Notes: generated from the sequence alone by a model not told the origin. Positions 8,160 through 16,648 are shown, counted from the stretch's first letter. The stretch: 40,354 nt of DNA from Candidatus Bathyarchaeota archaeon (GCA_018396915.1 JAGTRD010000014.1:1-40354), one strand, 5' to 3'. Program-made: numbers and translations.

Positions 8160-9246
8160 GTCTTCAAGGGGAGCTGTCAGAGAGAGGAAGGAGAAGGTTC
8201 TTACATCCCTCCAAAACCTAGGTGAGAGGATCTACCGCCAAATAATTGCTGGAGAGTTTCCATGGATAAAGATGCCTAGCAGATCAATAAACAACATACT
8301 CTACGATCCGAAACTCAGACAATACATATTGGGTAACAGGAGTGTGAGAAGAAGCTCAAGGAACATCAGACATATCAGACCCTTAACCCAGCTAATTTGG
8401 ACAGCTATGTTCGTCAACGACCTGACCAGACAGAGCAAGACCAGCACCCTCAGAGACGTCTTCTACTCAGCCCAAGCCTATGAGATGTCCTTCACAGACC
8501 AGCAGGAGAGCGACAACCTCATAACAGACCTTGAGACTGTTATAGGATATTCAAGAGAAGACTTCAACGTCTTCCCTGAAGAGAGAAGCGCAATATTCGG
8601 AGACCTGACCATAGAGTATACGATCCCAGGATATGAGGGAAGGAGACTCAACCTCACTTCACACCCAGATGGCATGATGATAGGGCCTGCGCTGACAGGG
8701 GCCGAGTTTATAGACTGCAAAGCGGATAAAGTTATAGCAATAGAGAAGGGCGGCCTCTTCACAAGATTCATAGAGGAGCAGGTGCACATCAAACATAAGG
8801 CCCTTCTAGTCCATACAGCGGGCCAAGCACCGAGGGCTACGAGAAGCTTCCTAAGAAGATTGAACCAGGAACTTGGCCTGCCTGTATACATATTCACAGA
8901 CGGAGACCCTTGGGGCATGCATATTGCAATGGTTATAATATCGGGTTCAGCGAACGCCGCGCACCTCCGAGACTTGAACACACCGGATGCGAAGTGGTTC
9001 GGCGTATGGGCCTCAGACATAGTTGAGTATAAGCTCCCAAGCGACAAATTGACGGAGCTAGACATCAAGAGGCTACATGAATTGAGGAAGGACCCAAGAT
9101 ATGAAGGTAAGATCTGGAGCAGAGAGATAGAGACCTTCATGAGGATAAAGAAGAAGGCTGAGCAGGAAGCGTTCAGTAGATACGGTTTGACTTACATAGT
9201 TGACGAGTATCTACCTGCTAAACTGGAGATGGCTGACTCCTACTAG
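8146..9246 (+). CDS. top6A: DNA topoisomerase VI subunit A (Spo11-like)
   Basis: This is the DNA-cleaving subunit of topoisomerase VI and a homologue of eukaryotic Spo11. The catalytic tyrosine is in TLRDVFYSAQAYE (about residue 107), within the CAP/winged-helix domain. The Toprim domain follows with IEKGGLFTRF about residue 200 and FTDGDPWGMHIAM about residue 250, which supply the Mg-binding acids. The length of 366 residues is normal. I prefer ATG 8146 over TTG 8137, because GGAG at 8131-8134 is correctly spaced only for the ATG. The gene overlaps top6B by 14 bases, so the two subunits are translationally coupled. Confidence 0.97.
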   Translation: MSKNESSRGAVRERKEKVLTSLQNLGERIYRQIIAGEFPWIKMPSRSINNILYDPKLRQYILGNRSVRRSSRNIRHIRPLTQLIWTAMFVNDLTRQSKTSTLRDVFYSAQAYEMSFTDQQESDNLITDLETVIGYSREDFNVFPEERSAIFGDLTIEYTIPGYEGRRLNLTSHPDGMMIGPALTGAEFIDCKADKVIAIEKGGLFTRFIEEQVHIKHKALLVHTAGQAPRATRSFLRRLNQELGLPVYIFTDGDPWGMHIAMVIISGSANAAHLRDLNTPDAKWFGVWASDIVEYKLPSDKLTELDIKRLHELRKDPRYEGKIWSREIETFMRIKKKAEQEAFSRYGLTYIVDEYLPAKLEMADSY

Positions 9247-9317
9247 CTTTCCTTGGAAAAGTGGAAATAAAAAATTCAAAGAGCAATCCATAGAAAAGAA
9301 AAGGGAAGTGAATATTT

Positions 9318-10028
9318 CTACTCTTCAAGGACAGCTACGGCCCTTATCGGCGACCCTGTGCCCCCACGTATCTTGAGAGGTAGACCAACATATGTGAAGC
9401 GTCTCCCAGCAACCTTATCTAGATTGCATAGGTTCTCAGTATTCATTATGCCGTATTCACAGCAGACCTCATGAGCAGGGAAGAAGCCTGTAGCAGTATT
9501 TCCACATGAATCTATTGTTGTGGCGTCTATCCCAATATTGACTACACCACGCTTGGCAAGCCACGCTGTGGAATCGTAATCTAAACCTGGATTCTCAGTC
9601 AGATACTCGGGTCTCGGATATGTCCTGGTATAGTGCCCTGTATAGAGGAGTACGGTGTCTCCCTTCCTAACGTCGAGCTTGGCCTTGGCCAAGGCGTCCT
9701 CAAGATCCTTAACTGATATGATCCCTCGTGGTTTTATATGTGTGAAGTCCAGACATATTGCGCTTGTGTAGAACCATTCGAGGGGGATCTCATCTATCTT
9801 TTTGGCACCTGGCTTGTTACATATATGCCATATAGAGTCGGTGTGGGTAGGCCCATGGTCAGACATAAGTAGACCAAATGTGGTGTAGGTGAAACCGCCT
9901 TTGGTTCCGTGGATCTTGCCCACTGTACCCTCATGGGTGTGAAATGGGAATATTACGGTGTTAAGGTGGCCTGGGAAGACCGGCATCCCATTATATATCT
10001 CTTGGCTGAGATCTATTATATTCACCAT
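9318..10028 (-). CDS. Cyclase family protein (kynurenine formamidase-like hydrolase)
   Basis: This 236-residue metal-dependent hydrolase of the cyclase/KynB family has the signature SDHGPTHTDSIWH about residue 58, a version of HXGTHXDXXXH in which the Gly before Thr is Pro. Other family segments are DLSQEIYNGMPVFPGH at the N-terminus, DTVLLYTGH near residue 120 and a His-Glu pair in FFPAHEVCCEYG. Family members hydrolyse N-formylkynurenine, isatin or other cyclic amides; the substrate cannot be read here. ATG 10028 is preferred because AAGGTG lies 6 bases upstream; GTG 10037 is possible. It stands alone, divergent from the acyl-CoA synthetase gene. Confidence 0.85.
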   Translation of the reverse strand: MVNIIDLSQEIYNGMPVFPGHLNTVIFPFHTHEGTVGKIHGTKGGFTYTTFGLLMSDHGPTHTDSIWHICNKPGAKKIDEIPLEWFYTSAICLDFTHIKPRGIISVKDLEDALAKAKLDVRKGDTVLLYTGHYTRTYPRPEYLTENPGLDYDSTAWLAKRGVVNIGIDATTIDSCGNTATGFFPAHEVCCEYGIMNTENLCNLDKVAGRRFTYVGLPLKIRGGTGSPIRAVAVLEE

Positions 10029-10168
10029 ACTTGACACCTTATATCGGTGATAAAGGCCAATAAAACTTATTAAGACTTTTGTAAGGCTTTATTGAATAGG
10101 CCTGATCCTAGAAATCGAAAATCTTTTTATCGGTTGAATATTTCTATGAGAGGGGTAAGTGGAGATAT

Positions 10169-11560
10169 ATGAAGACAAGTCTAGACACATTCTTCAATCC
10201 TAAAAGTGTGGCTGTCGTCGGAGCTTCGACCACCCCAGGAAAACTGGGGTATGTTGCAGTTGAAAACCTGATCAGGCTTGGATACCAGGGAAAGATATTT
10301 CCAGTCAATCCTAAAGCAACTGAGATTCAAGGATTGAAAGCATATCCTAACGTCAAGGAGATACCTGAACCTGTTGATGTAGGGTTGGTACTCGTGCCTG
10401 CTGAAGCTGTAGTTGGCGTGGTAAAGGACTTGGCCGAGAAAGGGGTCAAGCATACGGTTATAATTGCAGGAGGATTCAGTGAGGTAGATGAGAAAGGCGC
10501 CAAGATGCAACAGGAGATTGTGGAGATAGGTCGAAAGTATGGTATGAGGATCATTGGGCCGAACACAACTGGAATAGTCAGCATTCCAGGACGATTCTCA
10601 ACAACCTTCTTCAAGGTAGACTATAATCCTGGATCAGCCGCTTACATAGCTCAGACTGGAAACTTTGCGTCAATAACTTTCAGGTGGATAGTGACTAGGG
10701 AGAATTTTGGGATAAGTAGAATAATAGGATTAGGGAACAAGTGTGATGTGGACGATGCTGATGCCCTAGAGTACTTGGAGAGTGATCCTCACACAAAAGT
10801 CATAGCTATGTATATTGAAGGTTTGAAGGACGGTAGACGATTCGTGGAAGTTGCCAAGAGAGTGTCAAAGAAGAAGCCTATCTTAGCCTTGAAGTCGGGG
10901 AGGACACCTGCAGGCTCTAAGGCTGCCATGTCGCATACGGCGTCACTTGCAGCAGACGATGCTATATTGGATGCGGCTCTTAAGCAAGCCGGTGTTATAA
11001 GGGTCAATAACTATATGGACCTGGTAAATTATACTAAGGCCTTCGTTTTCCAGCAACCGCCAAAAGGCAATAGAGTGGGAATCATAACGCCCTCTGGAGG
11101 TCTGGGCGTAATAAGCGCAGACGCATGCCAACTTCTAGGCCTCGACCTAGCAAATCTTTCGGAGAAGACTCTTGAAAGATTCAGAAAGGCCAGCCCACCA
11201 TTCATAAGGGTTGGGAACCCTTACGATATCTGGCCTTCGGTCACATATATAGGGGTTGATGAAGCTTACAAAGTTGGGATCGACTCTCTTTTCGAGGATG
11301 AGAACGTCGACGCCATAATTGCAGGGTTCCAGTTTACTGAAGGATTCGAATTAAAAGATCATAAATTCATATCTGAGGCTTCAAGGAAACATCCTGACAA
11401 ACCAATAATCGCTTACGCGTCAAGCGATTGGGTTTTGGTTGAGAAGATGAGAGCAATACTTGAGAAGGAGAGTATTCCAGTCTATTACTCACCTGAGGAA
11501 GCTGCTCAAGCATTGGCTGTGATGTACAGATATTCGAAGATAAAAGGGGAAGTTGATTAG
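10169..11560 (+). CDS. ADP-forming acetate/acyl-CoA synthetase, alpha subunit
   Basis: Alpha subunits of ADP-forming acyl-CoA synthetases convert acyl-CoA, ADP and phosphate to acid, ATP and CoA together with an ATP-grasp beta subunit. The order is an N-terminal CoA-binding Rossmann domain (SVAVVGASTTPGKLGY), then two succinyl-CoA-ligase-like domains. The phosphorylated histidine is His256 in MSHTASLAADD. The length of 463 residues fits a stand-alone alpha subunit, and no beta gene lies nearby. A TATA-like TCTTTTTATC is about 40 bases upstream of the ATG. A second paralogue is encoded at 19297-20718. Possible substrates include acetate, branched-chain or aryl acids; the sequence does not decide. 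Confidence 0.88.
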   Translation: MKTSLDTFFNPKSVAVVGASTTPGKLGYVAVENLIRLGYQGKIFPVNPKATEIQGLKAYPNVKEIPEPVDVGLVLVPAEAVVGVVKDLAEKGVKHTVIIAGGFSEVDEKGAKMQQEIVEIGRKYGMRIIGPNTTGIVSIPGRFSTTFFKVDYNPGSAAYIAQTGNFASITFRWIVTRENFGISRIIGLGNKCDVDDADALEYLESDPHTKVIAMYIEGLKDGRRFVEVAKRVSKKKPILALKSGRTPAGSKAAMSHTASLAADDAILDAALKQAGVIRVNNYMDLVNYTKAFVFQQPPKGNRVGIITPSGGLGVISADACQLLGLDLANLSEKTLERFRKASPPFIRVGNPYDIWPSVTYIGVDEAYKVGIDSLFEDENVDAIIAGFQFTEGFELKDHKFISEASRKHPDKPIIAYASSDWVLVEKMRAILEKESIPVYYSPEEAAQALAVMYRYSKIKGEVD

Positions 11561-11586
11561 TCGACGCAACGGATTCCCAATATAGC

Positions 11587-11934
11587 TCAAGTAGATTTGG
11601 CTGGGAATATTATCACATTCCCATCCTTATCCTTGACAGCCCTTACAATCAATCTCCTAGGAGGCTTCTTCAAGGACCTGCCCCAAACCATTTGATTGAC
11701 TTCATTGCTTATCTTGAAATCCTCAACCTTCATATGTCTTCTTATGTAATCTTTCAAGACCCTGATGGCTTTGGGGGTTCTCCTTCCCCTTGGACTAGTC
11801 CAAACATCTCTTAAGTTGATTGTGTAGAACTTCTCTTCAACAATCTCCACCTCTTCAGCTTCAACAGGCTCCTCCTCAACCTCCTTTATCTTCTCAACTT
11901 CTTCAGGCTCTTCACTGCTCTTGTTTGATGACAT
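11587..11934 (-). CDS. rpl31e: Ribosomal protein L31e (eL31) with acidic N-terminal extension
   Basis: The large-subunit protein core begins about residue 36 (KFYTINLRDVWTSPRGRRTPKA) and ends with RLIVRAVKDKDGNVIIFPAKS. Usual archaeal L31e is about 80-95 residues; here 35 extra residues precede the core, and almost half of them are Glu. The ATG at 11934 is preceded by GGTGAGA with a 5-base spacer, so the extension is likely translated. It is the last gene of the S19e-PDCD5-L39e-L31e operon, starting 11 bases after L39e. The acidic arm is unusual for an RNA-binding protein and may act as an intramolecular or partner-binding tail. Confidence 0.95.
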   Translation of the reverse strand: MSSNKSSEEPEEVEKIKEVEEEPVEAEEVEIVEEKFYTINLRDVWTSPRGRRTPKAIRVLKDYIRRHMKVEDFKISNEVNQMVWGRSLKKPPRRLIVRAVKDKDGNVIIFPAKST

Positions 11935-11945
11935 GGATTCTCACC

Positions 11946-12101
11946 CTAAATCTTAAGTTTGCTTCTTCTCCAGTGCCTCCTTCTGGAGGTAGCCCTCACC
12001 TTTCCACGAGTTTTAGCGACAACCCATGTCGGTACAGGTCTGCTCCTCTTATGGGCTCGACCTAACCTCTTCTTCTTCGATACTGGCTTATTTCGGGCCA
12101 A
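11946..12101 (-). CDS. rpl39e: Ribosomal protein L39e (eL39)
   Basis: This 51-residue, very basic large-subunit protein begins MARNKPVSKKKRLGRAHKR and ends with RRRHWRRSKLKI. The family hallmark RPVPTWVVAKT is present in the middle. L39e lines the peptide exit tunnel. The start is TTG at 12101, two bases after the PDCD5 stop; its Shine-Dalgarno run GGAGG lies inside the last codons of PDCD5. The length and motif leave little doubt. It sits in the S19e-PDCD5-L39e-L31e operon typical of archaea. Confidence 0.96.
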   Translation of the reverse strand: MARNKPVSKKKRLGRAHKRSRPVPTWVVAKTRGKVRATSRRRHWRRSKLKI

Positions 12102-12103
12102 AT

Positions 12104-12454
12104 CTAGATCCTCCTTATCTTAATCTCTCTCCTCTGGCTTTGGATCCTCCTCAGCGTCTCCTTAAGCTGCTCGTCAGTCAATGGAACACGGATCCTCCCA
12201 GCCTGGGCGAGCTGAATAAGCTGGAGTTCAATCTGCTCAGCAAACTCAGGCCTCACCATTTTTATGTTCGTCAACCTCTGCCTCGCCTCAGGTGTAAGTA
12301 TCACCCTGAGAATACTCTGCTTCTGAGCCTCAAGTTGACTCTGTAACCTCTCAGCCTTCTGCTCATCAGCCATGGCACGTTGAAGTTCAGATAGTTTCCT
12401 TTTACGGATAAGCTCAAGCTCCTCATCCGTTGGCTCGCCGATACTCATCCTCAC
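12104..12454 (-). CDS. PDCD5-family DNA-binding protein
   Basis: This 116-residue homologue of eukaryotic PDCD5 has the usual sequence landmarks: [16 protein letters not shown] at the N-terminus, a helical bundle with [25 protein letters not shown], and the basic C-terminus [14 protein letters not shown]. Archaeal members bind double-stranded DNA, and some are linked to translation. The GTG at 12454 overlaps the S19e stop in a GTGA overlap; ATG 12448 is the alternative start. Position between S19e and L39e is a conserved archaeal neighbourhood. Confidence 0.93.
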   Translation of the reverse strand: MRMSIGEPTDEELELIRKRKLSELQRAMADEQKAERLQSQLEAQKQSILRVILTPEARQRLTNIKMVRPEFAEQIELQLIQLAQAGRIRVPLTDEQLKETLRRIQSQRREIKIRRI

Positions 12455-12903
12455 CTTCCACCCTCAACCCTACTCTCTTTCAATATCTCGGCAGCGATCC
12501 TGTTCAGTAAACTCACGCCTTCACTTGTGAGTCCACGACCCTTCTTGTTGACCTTAGTCACCAATTTCGCTCTCTCCAATTGCTGGAGAGGCTCCCTAAC
12601 CGATGATCCACCTCCACGCCTAACATGCTCTCTGCTTGTTCCACGCCTCTTCCTCCCACCATATTCAGACCTTAACCTAGATACTCCTGTGGGGCCGTGA
12701 ATGTAGAGTTTACGTAGAATAGAAGCACACCTTGTGTACCACCAGTCAGGGTCTTGGGGAGGATGTTCAGTGTGTGATCCTGTCTTCGCTGTGAGGGACC
12801 AAGCCGGCGGCGTGACCTCGCCGATATTCTCCTTGAGGTATGTGGCCAGCCTTTTGATCATCTCGTCTGCTGGAACATCGTAAGGTGTCGGCAAGTAATG
12901 CAT
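12451..12903 (-). CDS. rps19e: Ribosomal protein S19e (eS19)
   Basis: This 150-residue small-subunit protein has the N-terminal [20 protein letters not shown] and the central [20 protein letters not shown] that mark S19e. A glycine/arginine-rich loop follows ([20 protein letters not shown]), then a winged-helix C-terminus with [17 protein letters not shown]19e is needed for maturation of the small-subunit rRNA 3' end. It is the first gene of the operon running down to L31e. The ATG at 12903 follows an AGGGGCG run. Confidence 0.97.
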   Translation of the reverse strand: MHYLPTPYDVPADEMIKRLATYLKENIGEVTPPAWSLTAKTGSHTEHPPQDPDWWYTRCASILRKLYIHGPTGVSRLRSEYGGRKRRGTSREHVRRGGGSSVREPLQQLERAKLVTKVNKKGRGLTSEGVSLLNRIAAEILKESRVEGGR

Positions 12904-12960
12904 CGCCCCTTTTCTTCTTCAATATTTCAGTTTGACTTTAACCACTTGACTGAAACGCAC

Positions 12961-12968
12961 AATATAAG
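12961..12968 (-). promoter_or_regulatory. Putative TATA box for the S19e operon
   Basis: On the minus strand CTTATATT lies about 60 bases upstream of the S19e ATG, in the 190-base interval separating S19e from the YhbY gene. It is an archaeal box-A-like sequence, called on position and composition only. Confidence 0.35.
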
Positions 12969-13091
12969 TTTTCGTAGAATTAAGTAGGTTAAGGATTTAA
13001 TTTGTAATATAGGAGAGATAGGTTAACCTAACGATTTCAAATATTCTATTTCCAAAATGTTCACTCAAATAAAGGCTGAAAATAGAGATCA

Positions 13092-13355
13092 TCAAGGAGT
13101 TTCAGACACATCGTCTCTCTCCCTGTAAAGCGTGAATGTCCTACCCCTTATATCGATGACGTATGCTCCTGTTGCGGCGGCTGCCGCCCCGGTGATCTCA
13201 TTCATCTCATGCACCGAAGCAAAACTCTTTTGAACTTTCACCTTAACAAGTTTGTCGACCTTAAGCTGCTTCTTAAGCTGCGTGATAAACTGATCTGTAA
13301 GACCTGCCTTACCGACCCAGATTTTAGGCTTGGCGGAGGCGGATCTTTCACTCAA
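13092..13355 (-). CDS. YhbY/CRM-domain RNA-binding protein
   Basis: The protein has the CRM fold typical of YhbY: KPKIWVGKAGLTDQFITQLKKQL at the start, LVKVKVQKSF in the middle and GAYVIDIRGRTFTLYRE at the end. These proteins bind pre-rRNA in large-subunit assembly. The frame extends upstream to ATG 13430, but that would overlap Rpp21 by 79 bases without a visible Shine-Dalgarno sequence. I prefer TTG 13355, which forms a TTGA overlap with the Rpp21 stop and gives 87 residues starting just before the CRM core. The TTGA pattern recurs in two other gene pairs here. The longer form cannot be excluded. Confidence 0.88.
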   Translation of the reverse strand: MSERSASAKPKIWVGKAGLTDQFITQLKKQLKVDKLVKVKVQKSFASVHEMNEITGAAAAATGAYVIDIRGRTFTLYRERDDVSETP

Positions 13356-13696
13356 TCTCCGAAACTTTTTCTTCGATCGGTCTTCTCCCTTAACATCGGA
13401 TATCTTTTGACCATTCCGCATTTTAGACATGTAACAACAACCCTCCCATACCCTTCAGGTCTTGTCCTAACCCTTGAGTTGACCCCGAAAACAAGGTATG
13501 AACCGCACCCCTTGCAGAAACGCATCTTCAGGTGTTTTGGAATCCTTACCCGACACTTCATCCCTATCTTCCTCGCAAGCTCCACATATCTGTCTGCGAG
13601 GTGAGGGGACTCCTTGAAACATTCTCCAGCCAACTCGAAGAGTCTCTCTATTCTTTCTGAGGCCAGCTCCTTATAACGGCTACTGATCCTCGCCAT
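13352..13696 (-). CDS. rnp4: Ribonuclease P protein component 4 (Rpp21/Rpr2)
   Basis: This 114-residue RNase P subunit acts with the RNA subunit and Rpp29 in 5' maturation of tRNA. Two N-terminal helices (ARISSRYKELASERIERLFELA) are followed by basic segments RKIGMKCRVRIPKHLK. The C4 zinc ribbon is FCKGCGSYL and TCLKCGMVKRYP. The ATG at 13696 is close to the divergent Nep1 start, so a shared 45-base region holds both promoters. The gene is coupled to YhbY through a TTGA overlap. RNase P is especially relevant here given the many intron-bearing tRNA genes in the window. Confidence 0.95.
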   Translation of the reverse strand: MARISSRYKELASERIERLFELAGECFKESPHLADRYVELARKIGMKCRVRIPKHLKMRFCKGCGSYLVFGVNSRVRTRPEGYGRVVVTCLKCGMVKRYPMLREKTDRRKSFGD

Positions 13697-13741
13697 CCAA
13701 CCATCCCAACTTAAATTGTGATTCTTAAGAGTTAAATCTTC

Positions 13742-14446
13742 GTGGTAGACTTGCTGTTCATAGTTCTCGCCGAATCTGCTTTGGAGCCTGTTCCAAGGGA
13801 GATATTAGACCACCCCTCGATCGTGAAGGACGCTAGGAGACGGTGTAAGAGGCCTGAGCAGCTCATACTCGACAGGTCCTACCACCATCATGCAATGGCG
13901 GGGTTAAGTGATGCCCATAGAAGGGGGAGACCAGACATAATACATATCACCTTACTGACAGCCTTGAGCTCACCCCTAAACTTGACTGGAAACTTGAAGA
14001 TCTATATACACACAAGAAATGACGAAGTCATATTCATCTCTCCAAAAGTAAGAGTTCCAAGAAACAGCGAGAGGTTCAAAGGTTTAATAGAGCAGCTATA
14101 CGAGTTTGGCCAAGTACCTCCAAAGGGCGAACCTCTAATGAAGATGAGAAGGATGGGGATTGAAGAGCTGCTTAGAAACATAGATCCAACATTGAAGGTG
14201 GGAATGTCGATGAGGGGAGAGAGTAGATGGATCAGAGATGTTGTAGGTCTGATTGCAAACCATGATAGGCCGACTGTTCTGGTAGGAGGTTTCCCTAGAG
14301 GCCACTTCTCCAAGGAAACCATCAGCCTCCTAGATAAGACATTCAGAATATACAGTTCGGGACTCGAGAGCTGGACCGTGACTTCCTGGCTAATATTTGC
14401 ATACATGGATGTAACCGGAGCTGATAAGGTTGTTCAGAATAGGTGA
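13742..14446 (+). CDS. nep1: rRNA pseudouridine N1-methyltransferase Nep1/Emg1
   Basis: Nep1 is a SPOUT-class enzyme that methylates a hypermodified pseudouridine in small-subunit rRNA and helps 30S assembly. Recognisable segments are LDRSYHHHAM about residue 44, RRGRPDIIHITLLTALSSPLN about residue 60, and the C-terminal knot VLVGGFPRGHFSKET near residue 180. The length is 234 residues. The GTG at 13742 is the only plausible start and may be leaderless, since the divergent Rpp21 start is only 45 bases away. The reductive dehalogenase homologue begins 10 bases after its stop with its own Shine-Dalgarno sequence. Confidence 0.95.
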   Translation: MVDLLFIVLAESALEPVPREILDHPSIVKDARRRCKRPEQLILDRSYHHHAMAGLSDAHRRGRPDIIHITLLTALSSPLNLTGNLKIYIHTRNDEVIFISPKVRVPRNSERFKGLIEQLYEFGQVPPKGEPLMKMRRMGIEELLRNIDPTLKVGMSMRGESRWIRDVVGLIANHDRPTVLVGGFPRGHFSKETISLLDKTFRIYSSGLESWTVTSWLIFAYMDVTGADKVVQNR

Positions 14447-14456
14447 GGTGGATTTT

Positions 14457-15887
14457 ATGTTCAATGTATCGTATGCAGGATTGTTGGGATCGAAGATCCT
14501 TAAAGGAGAGTCTAGCATGTTGAGGCTTGATTCTAAGTTGAGGCATTTCGACAGGACCTTGAACTTCCAGAAATCTTTGAGGAGGCTCATTGGCGTCGAG
14601 GAATTGGATAAACCAACATATAGGGTTGAAAGTGGATACACTAGGTTCAACCAGAAGTATAACCTCACCATAGGAAGACCCTTTTGGGATGAAGCCATGA
14701 GAGAGAATCTCAATATTCAAGAGGAGAATATGAAAAACCTCGCAGCCAGAGGTGTAGCCGGCTACACTATAGTCGACTACGCCTTGGCAGATGCAGCATA
14801 TACGATGGCGAGAAACTTCGGTACAGACATCAACTATCCTAACTCAGGATTCTTATCTTGGACCCCTTTGAGGACACCCACATACAGATGTGTTGGAGCC
14901 GAGAGATTTGAGGTTACCGATGAAACAAAGATGTCCAGGCTGGTCAAGAAGGTTGCCATGTGGTTCGGAGCATCCATCGTGAGGATTACGACGCTTGATA
15001 GGAGATGGGTATACTCACACTGGTACGATAACAGGGCTTCACCCCATAGAAACCCACCCATAGTCTTCTCAGACGAGTCAGGTTATGAAGATTATGTTGA
15101 ACCAACCCAGCTCGAAGATGGAACCCAAGTCATACCGAAAGAGATGAGGTACGCCATATCATTGGGGTTTGAGATGGATTACGAATCTATCAGAACAGCG
15201 CCTACAGCAGTTGCTTTCGCTGGGACCCTAATGTACGGATACAGAACCATAATACAGACAGTAGCATCCCTTGCAGAGTTTATCCGAGGATTAGGATACA
15301 ATGCCATACCAAGTTCCAACGATACTGCTTTGAATGTTCCAATAGCTATAGACGCAGGTCTGGGTGAGGATGGGAGGATAGGTGGATGCCTAATCAGTCC
15401 AGAGTATGGTCCGAGGCTCAGGCTAGCAAAGGTGATAACTGATCTCCCCCTCTCCACAGATAGACCCGTAACATTTGGTATCCACGATTTCTGTGAGGAA
15501 TGCAGAAGATGCTCAAGACGATGTCCAGCCCAAGCAATTCCAAAAGGTCCAAGAACTGTAGGGCTTGAGAAGAATGATGTCGGCGCCCCAACTATCTCAG
15601 AGAGTGTTGGACCTCTCAGGTGGATAAACAATCAGGAGAGATGCAGAGCATACTTCGCTGTTGGAGGTACGAACTGCGGAGTATGCATCAGCATCTGCCC
15701 ATGGAGTAGGCCCAACTCAACCAAAAGCATTTTGTGGAAGCGACTTGCAGCGAGGGGAGGAAAAACCCTCAGACGCATACTACTACATTTAGATGAGGTT
15801 TCGGATGGTGAAGAGATAAATCCTGAAAGATGGTGGGGTAAAGAGATATATGAGATGGTGAGAAAAAGTAATATTGCAACCGTTTGA
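14457..15887 (+). CDS. Reductive dehalogenase (RdhA) homologue, cytosolic type
   Basis: The 476-residue protein matches RdhA: a corrinoid-binding core including GVAGYTIVDYALADAAYTMAR and SGFLSWTPLRTP, then two [4Fe-4S] sites near the end. Cluster one has CEECRRCSRRCP (Cys346, 349, 352, 356). Cluster two uses Cys396 plus CGVCISICPW (Cys407, 410, 414), closing with the first site in ferredoxin style. Family enzymes remove halogens from organohalides with cobalamin. There is no twin-arginine signal, no membrane segment and no rdhB anchor gene, so it is predicted cytosolic. ATG 14457 has GGTG 6 bases upstream; the frame could begin at TTG 14430 inside nep1. Queuosine reductase QueG is related, but the length and N-terminal pattern favour RdhA. 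Confidence 0.85.
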   Translation: MFNVSYAGLLGSKILKGESSMLRLDSKLRHFDRTLNFQKSLRRLIGVEELDKPTYRVESGYTRFNQKYNLTIGRPFWDEAMRENLNIQEENMKNLAARGVAGYTIVDYALADAAYTMARNFGTDINYPNSGFLSWTPLRTPTYRCVGAERFEVTDETKMSRLVKKVAMWFGASIVRITTLDRRWVYSHWYDNRASPHRNPPIVFSDESGYEDYVEPTQLEDGTQVIPKEMRYAISLGFEMDYESIRTAPTAVAFAGTLMYGYRTIIQTVASLAEFIRGLGYNAIPSSNDTALNVPIAIDAGLGEDGRIGGCLISPEYGPRLRLAKVITDLPLSTDRPVTFGIHDFCEECRRCSRRCPAQAIPKGPRTVGLEKNDVGAPTISESVGPLRWINNQERCRAYFAVGGTNCGVCISICPWSRPNSTKSILWKRLAARGGKTLRRILLHLDEVSDGEEINPERWWGKEIYEMVRKSNIATV

Positions 15888-15951
15888 CTTTTGAAAATAC
15901 GTTTTTAACCATCAAACCAAATCTAAGTTGATAGTCAGGGCGAGTGAATAA

Positions 15952-16347
15952 ATGTCTGAGGATACCGATCTGGATCTACTCAAGAAGCGTAAACTATTGG
16001 AGATGCAGAAGAGACTTCTAGCAAAGAAGATTGAAGAGGATACAATGGTTGGTTCAGAGGCGAGTATAAAGAAGATCGATTCGAGGGAAGTCTTAAAGAA
16101 AATATTTGTCGGCAGGGCTGAGGAGGTTTGGGATGCAGCCTGCAGACAGTACCCCCAAGCCATGAAGAGGCTTGAGGACGGTCTCGCCCGCATGGTGCTC
16201 AGGAGGGAGATAAGCGAGACTCTGGATGAGGGTCAGCTCCTATACATACTCAGAGCCCTAGGATTGAAGCCGAGATTCGATGTGAAGATAAGAATTCTCG
16301 AGGGTGGGAGGTTGAAGTCAATATCTGAGAAATTGAAGGAGGAGTAG
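15952..16347 (+). CDS. Conserved archaeal protein with PDCD5-like N-terminus
   Basis: This 131-residue hydrophilic protein has an N-terminal helix (DLDLLKKRKLLEMQKRLLAKK) that resembles the start of PDCD5. The middle contains RAEEVWDAACRQYPQAMKRLEDGLARMV, and the C-terminus (LYILRALGLKPRFDVKIRILEGGRLKSI) looks like a small alpha/beta unit. I do not recognise a named family. It may bind nucleic acid, by analogy with PDCD5 only. The ATG at 15952 follows GCGAGTGA. It is monocistronic, 64 bases after the RdhA homologue, with a TTTTTAAC box about 45 bases upstream. Confidence 0.75.
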   Translation: MSEDTDLDLLKKRKLLEMQKRLLAKKIEEDTMVGSEASIKKIDSREVLKKIFVGRAEEVWDAACRQYPQAMKRLEDGLARMVLRREISETLDEGQLLYILRALGLKPRFDVKIRILEGGRLKSISEKLKEE

Positions 16348-16501
16348 GACCTCAACGCTCTCCAGTTTGAACCAGATTTGCATCAGCCTTAAATTTAAAC
16401 TCGATCAAGGCATACTCTGTTGGCAGTCTACCGATATTACACGTTGAAAGTTACTATAAGCCGAGTCTCATCAATTCGAATAAACTATTGAAGACTATAT
16501 T

Positions 16502-16648
16502 TTGAGTGAGAAAGGTTATCCCACCAATTACTACCTTTGGTTCTTTCATAGATTCGAGATTGGGAATTTGGCAGACCCAGATATTCAACTCATCATTAAG
16601 TCAAAGATTGGGAAAAGGTCCATGTCTGCAACCCCATTAAATTCTTAG
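16502..16648 (+). CDS. Possible 48-residue small protein in a gene-poor interval
   Basis: The interval 16348-16684 has no clear gene. Its only suggestive content is a TTG-initiated frame encoding a peptide starting MSEKGYPTNYYLWFFHRFEIG and ending SMSATPLNS. Amino-acid composition looks protein-like and a weak GAGTGAG follows rather than precedes the start, so translation is doubtful. It could be the remnant of a longer gene. No family is recognised. Confidence 0.2.
   Translation: MSEKGYPTNYYLWFFHRFEIGNLADPDIQLIIKSKIGKRSMSATPLNS

Noticed and set aside
8478-9140. 220-codon minus-strand frame antisense to top6A
   Set aside because: Long only because of codon bias on the coding strand; top6A has all catalytic motifs and the antisense product resembles nothing.
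15179-15631. 150-codon minus-strand frame antisense to the RdhA homologue
   Set aside because: A shadow of a well-supported gene; composition rich in Ser, Pro and Arg and no start context.
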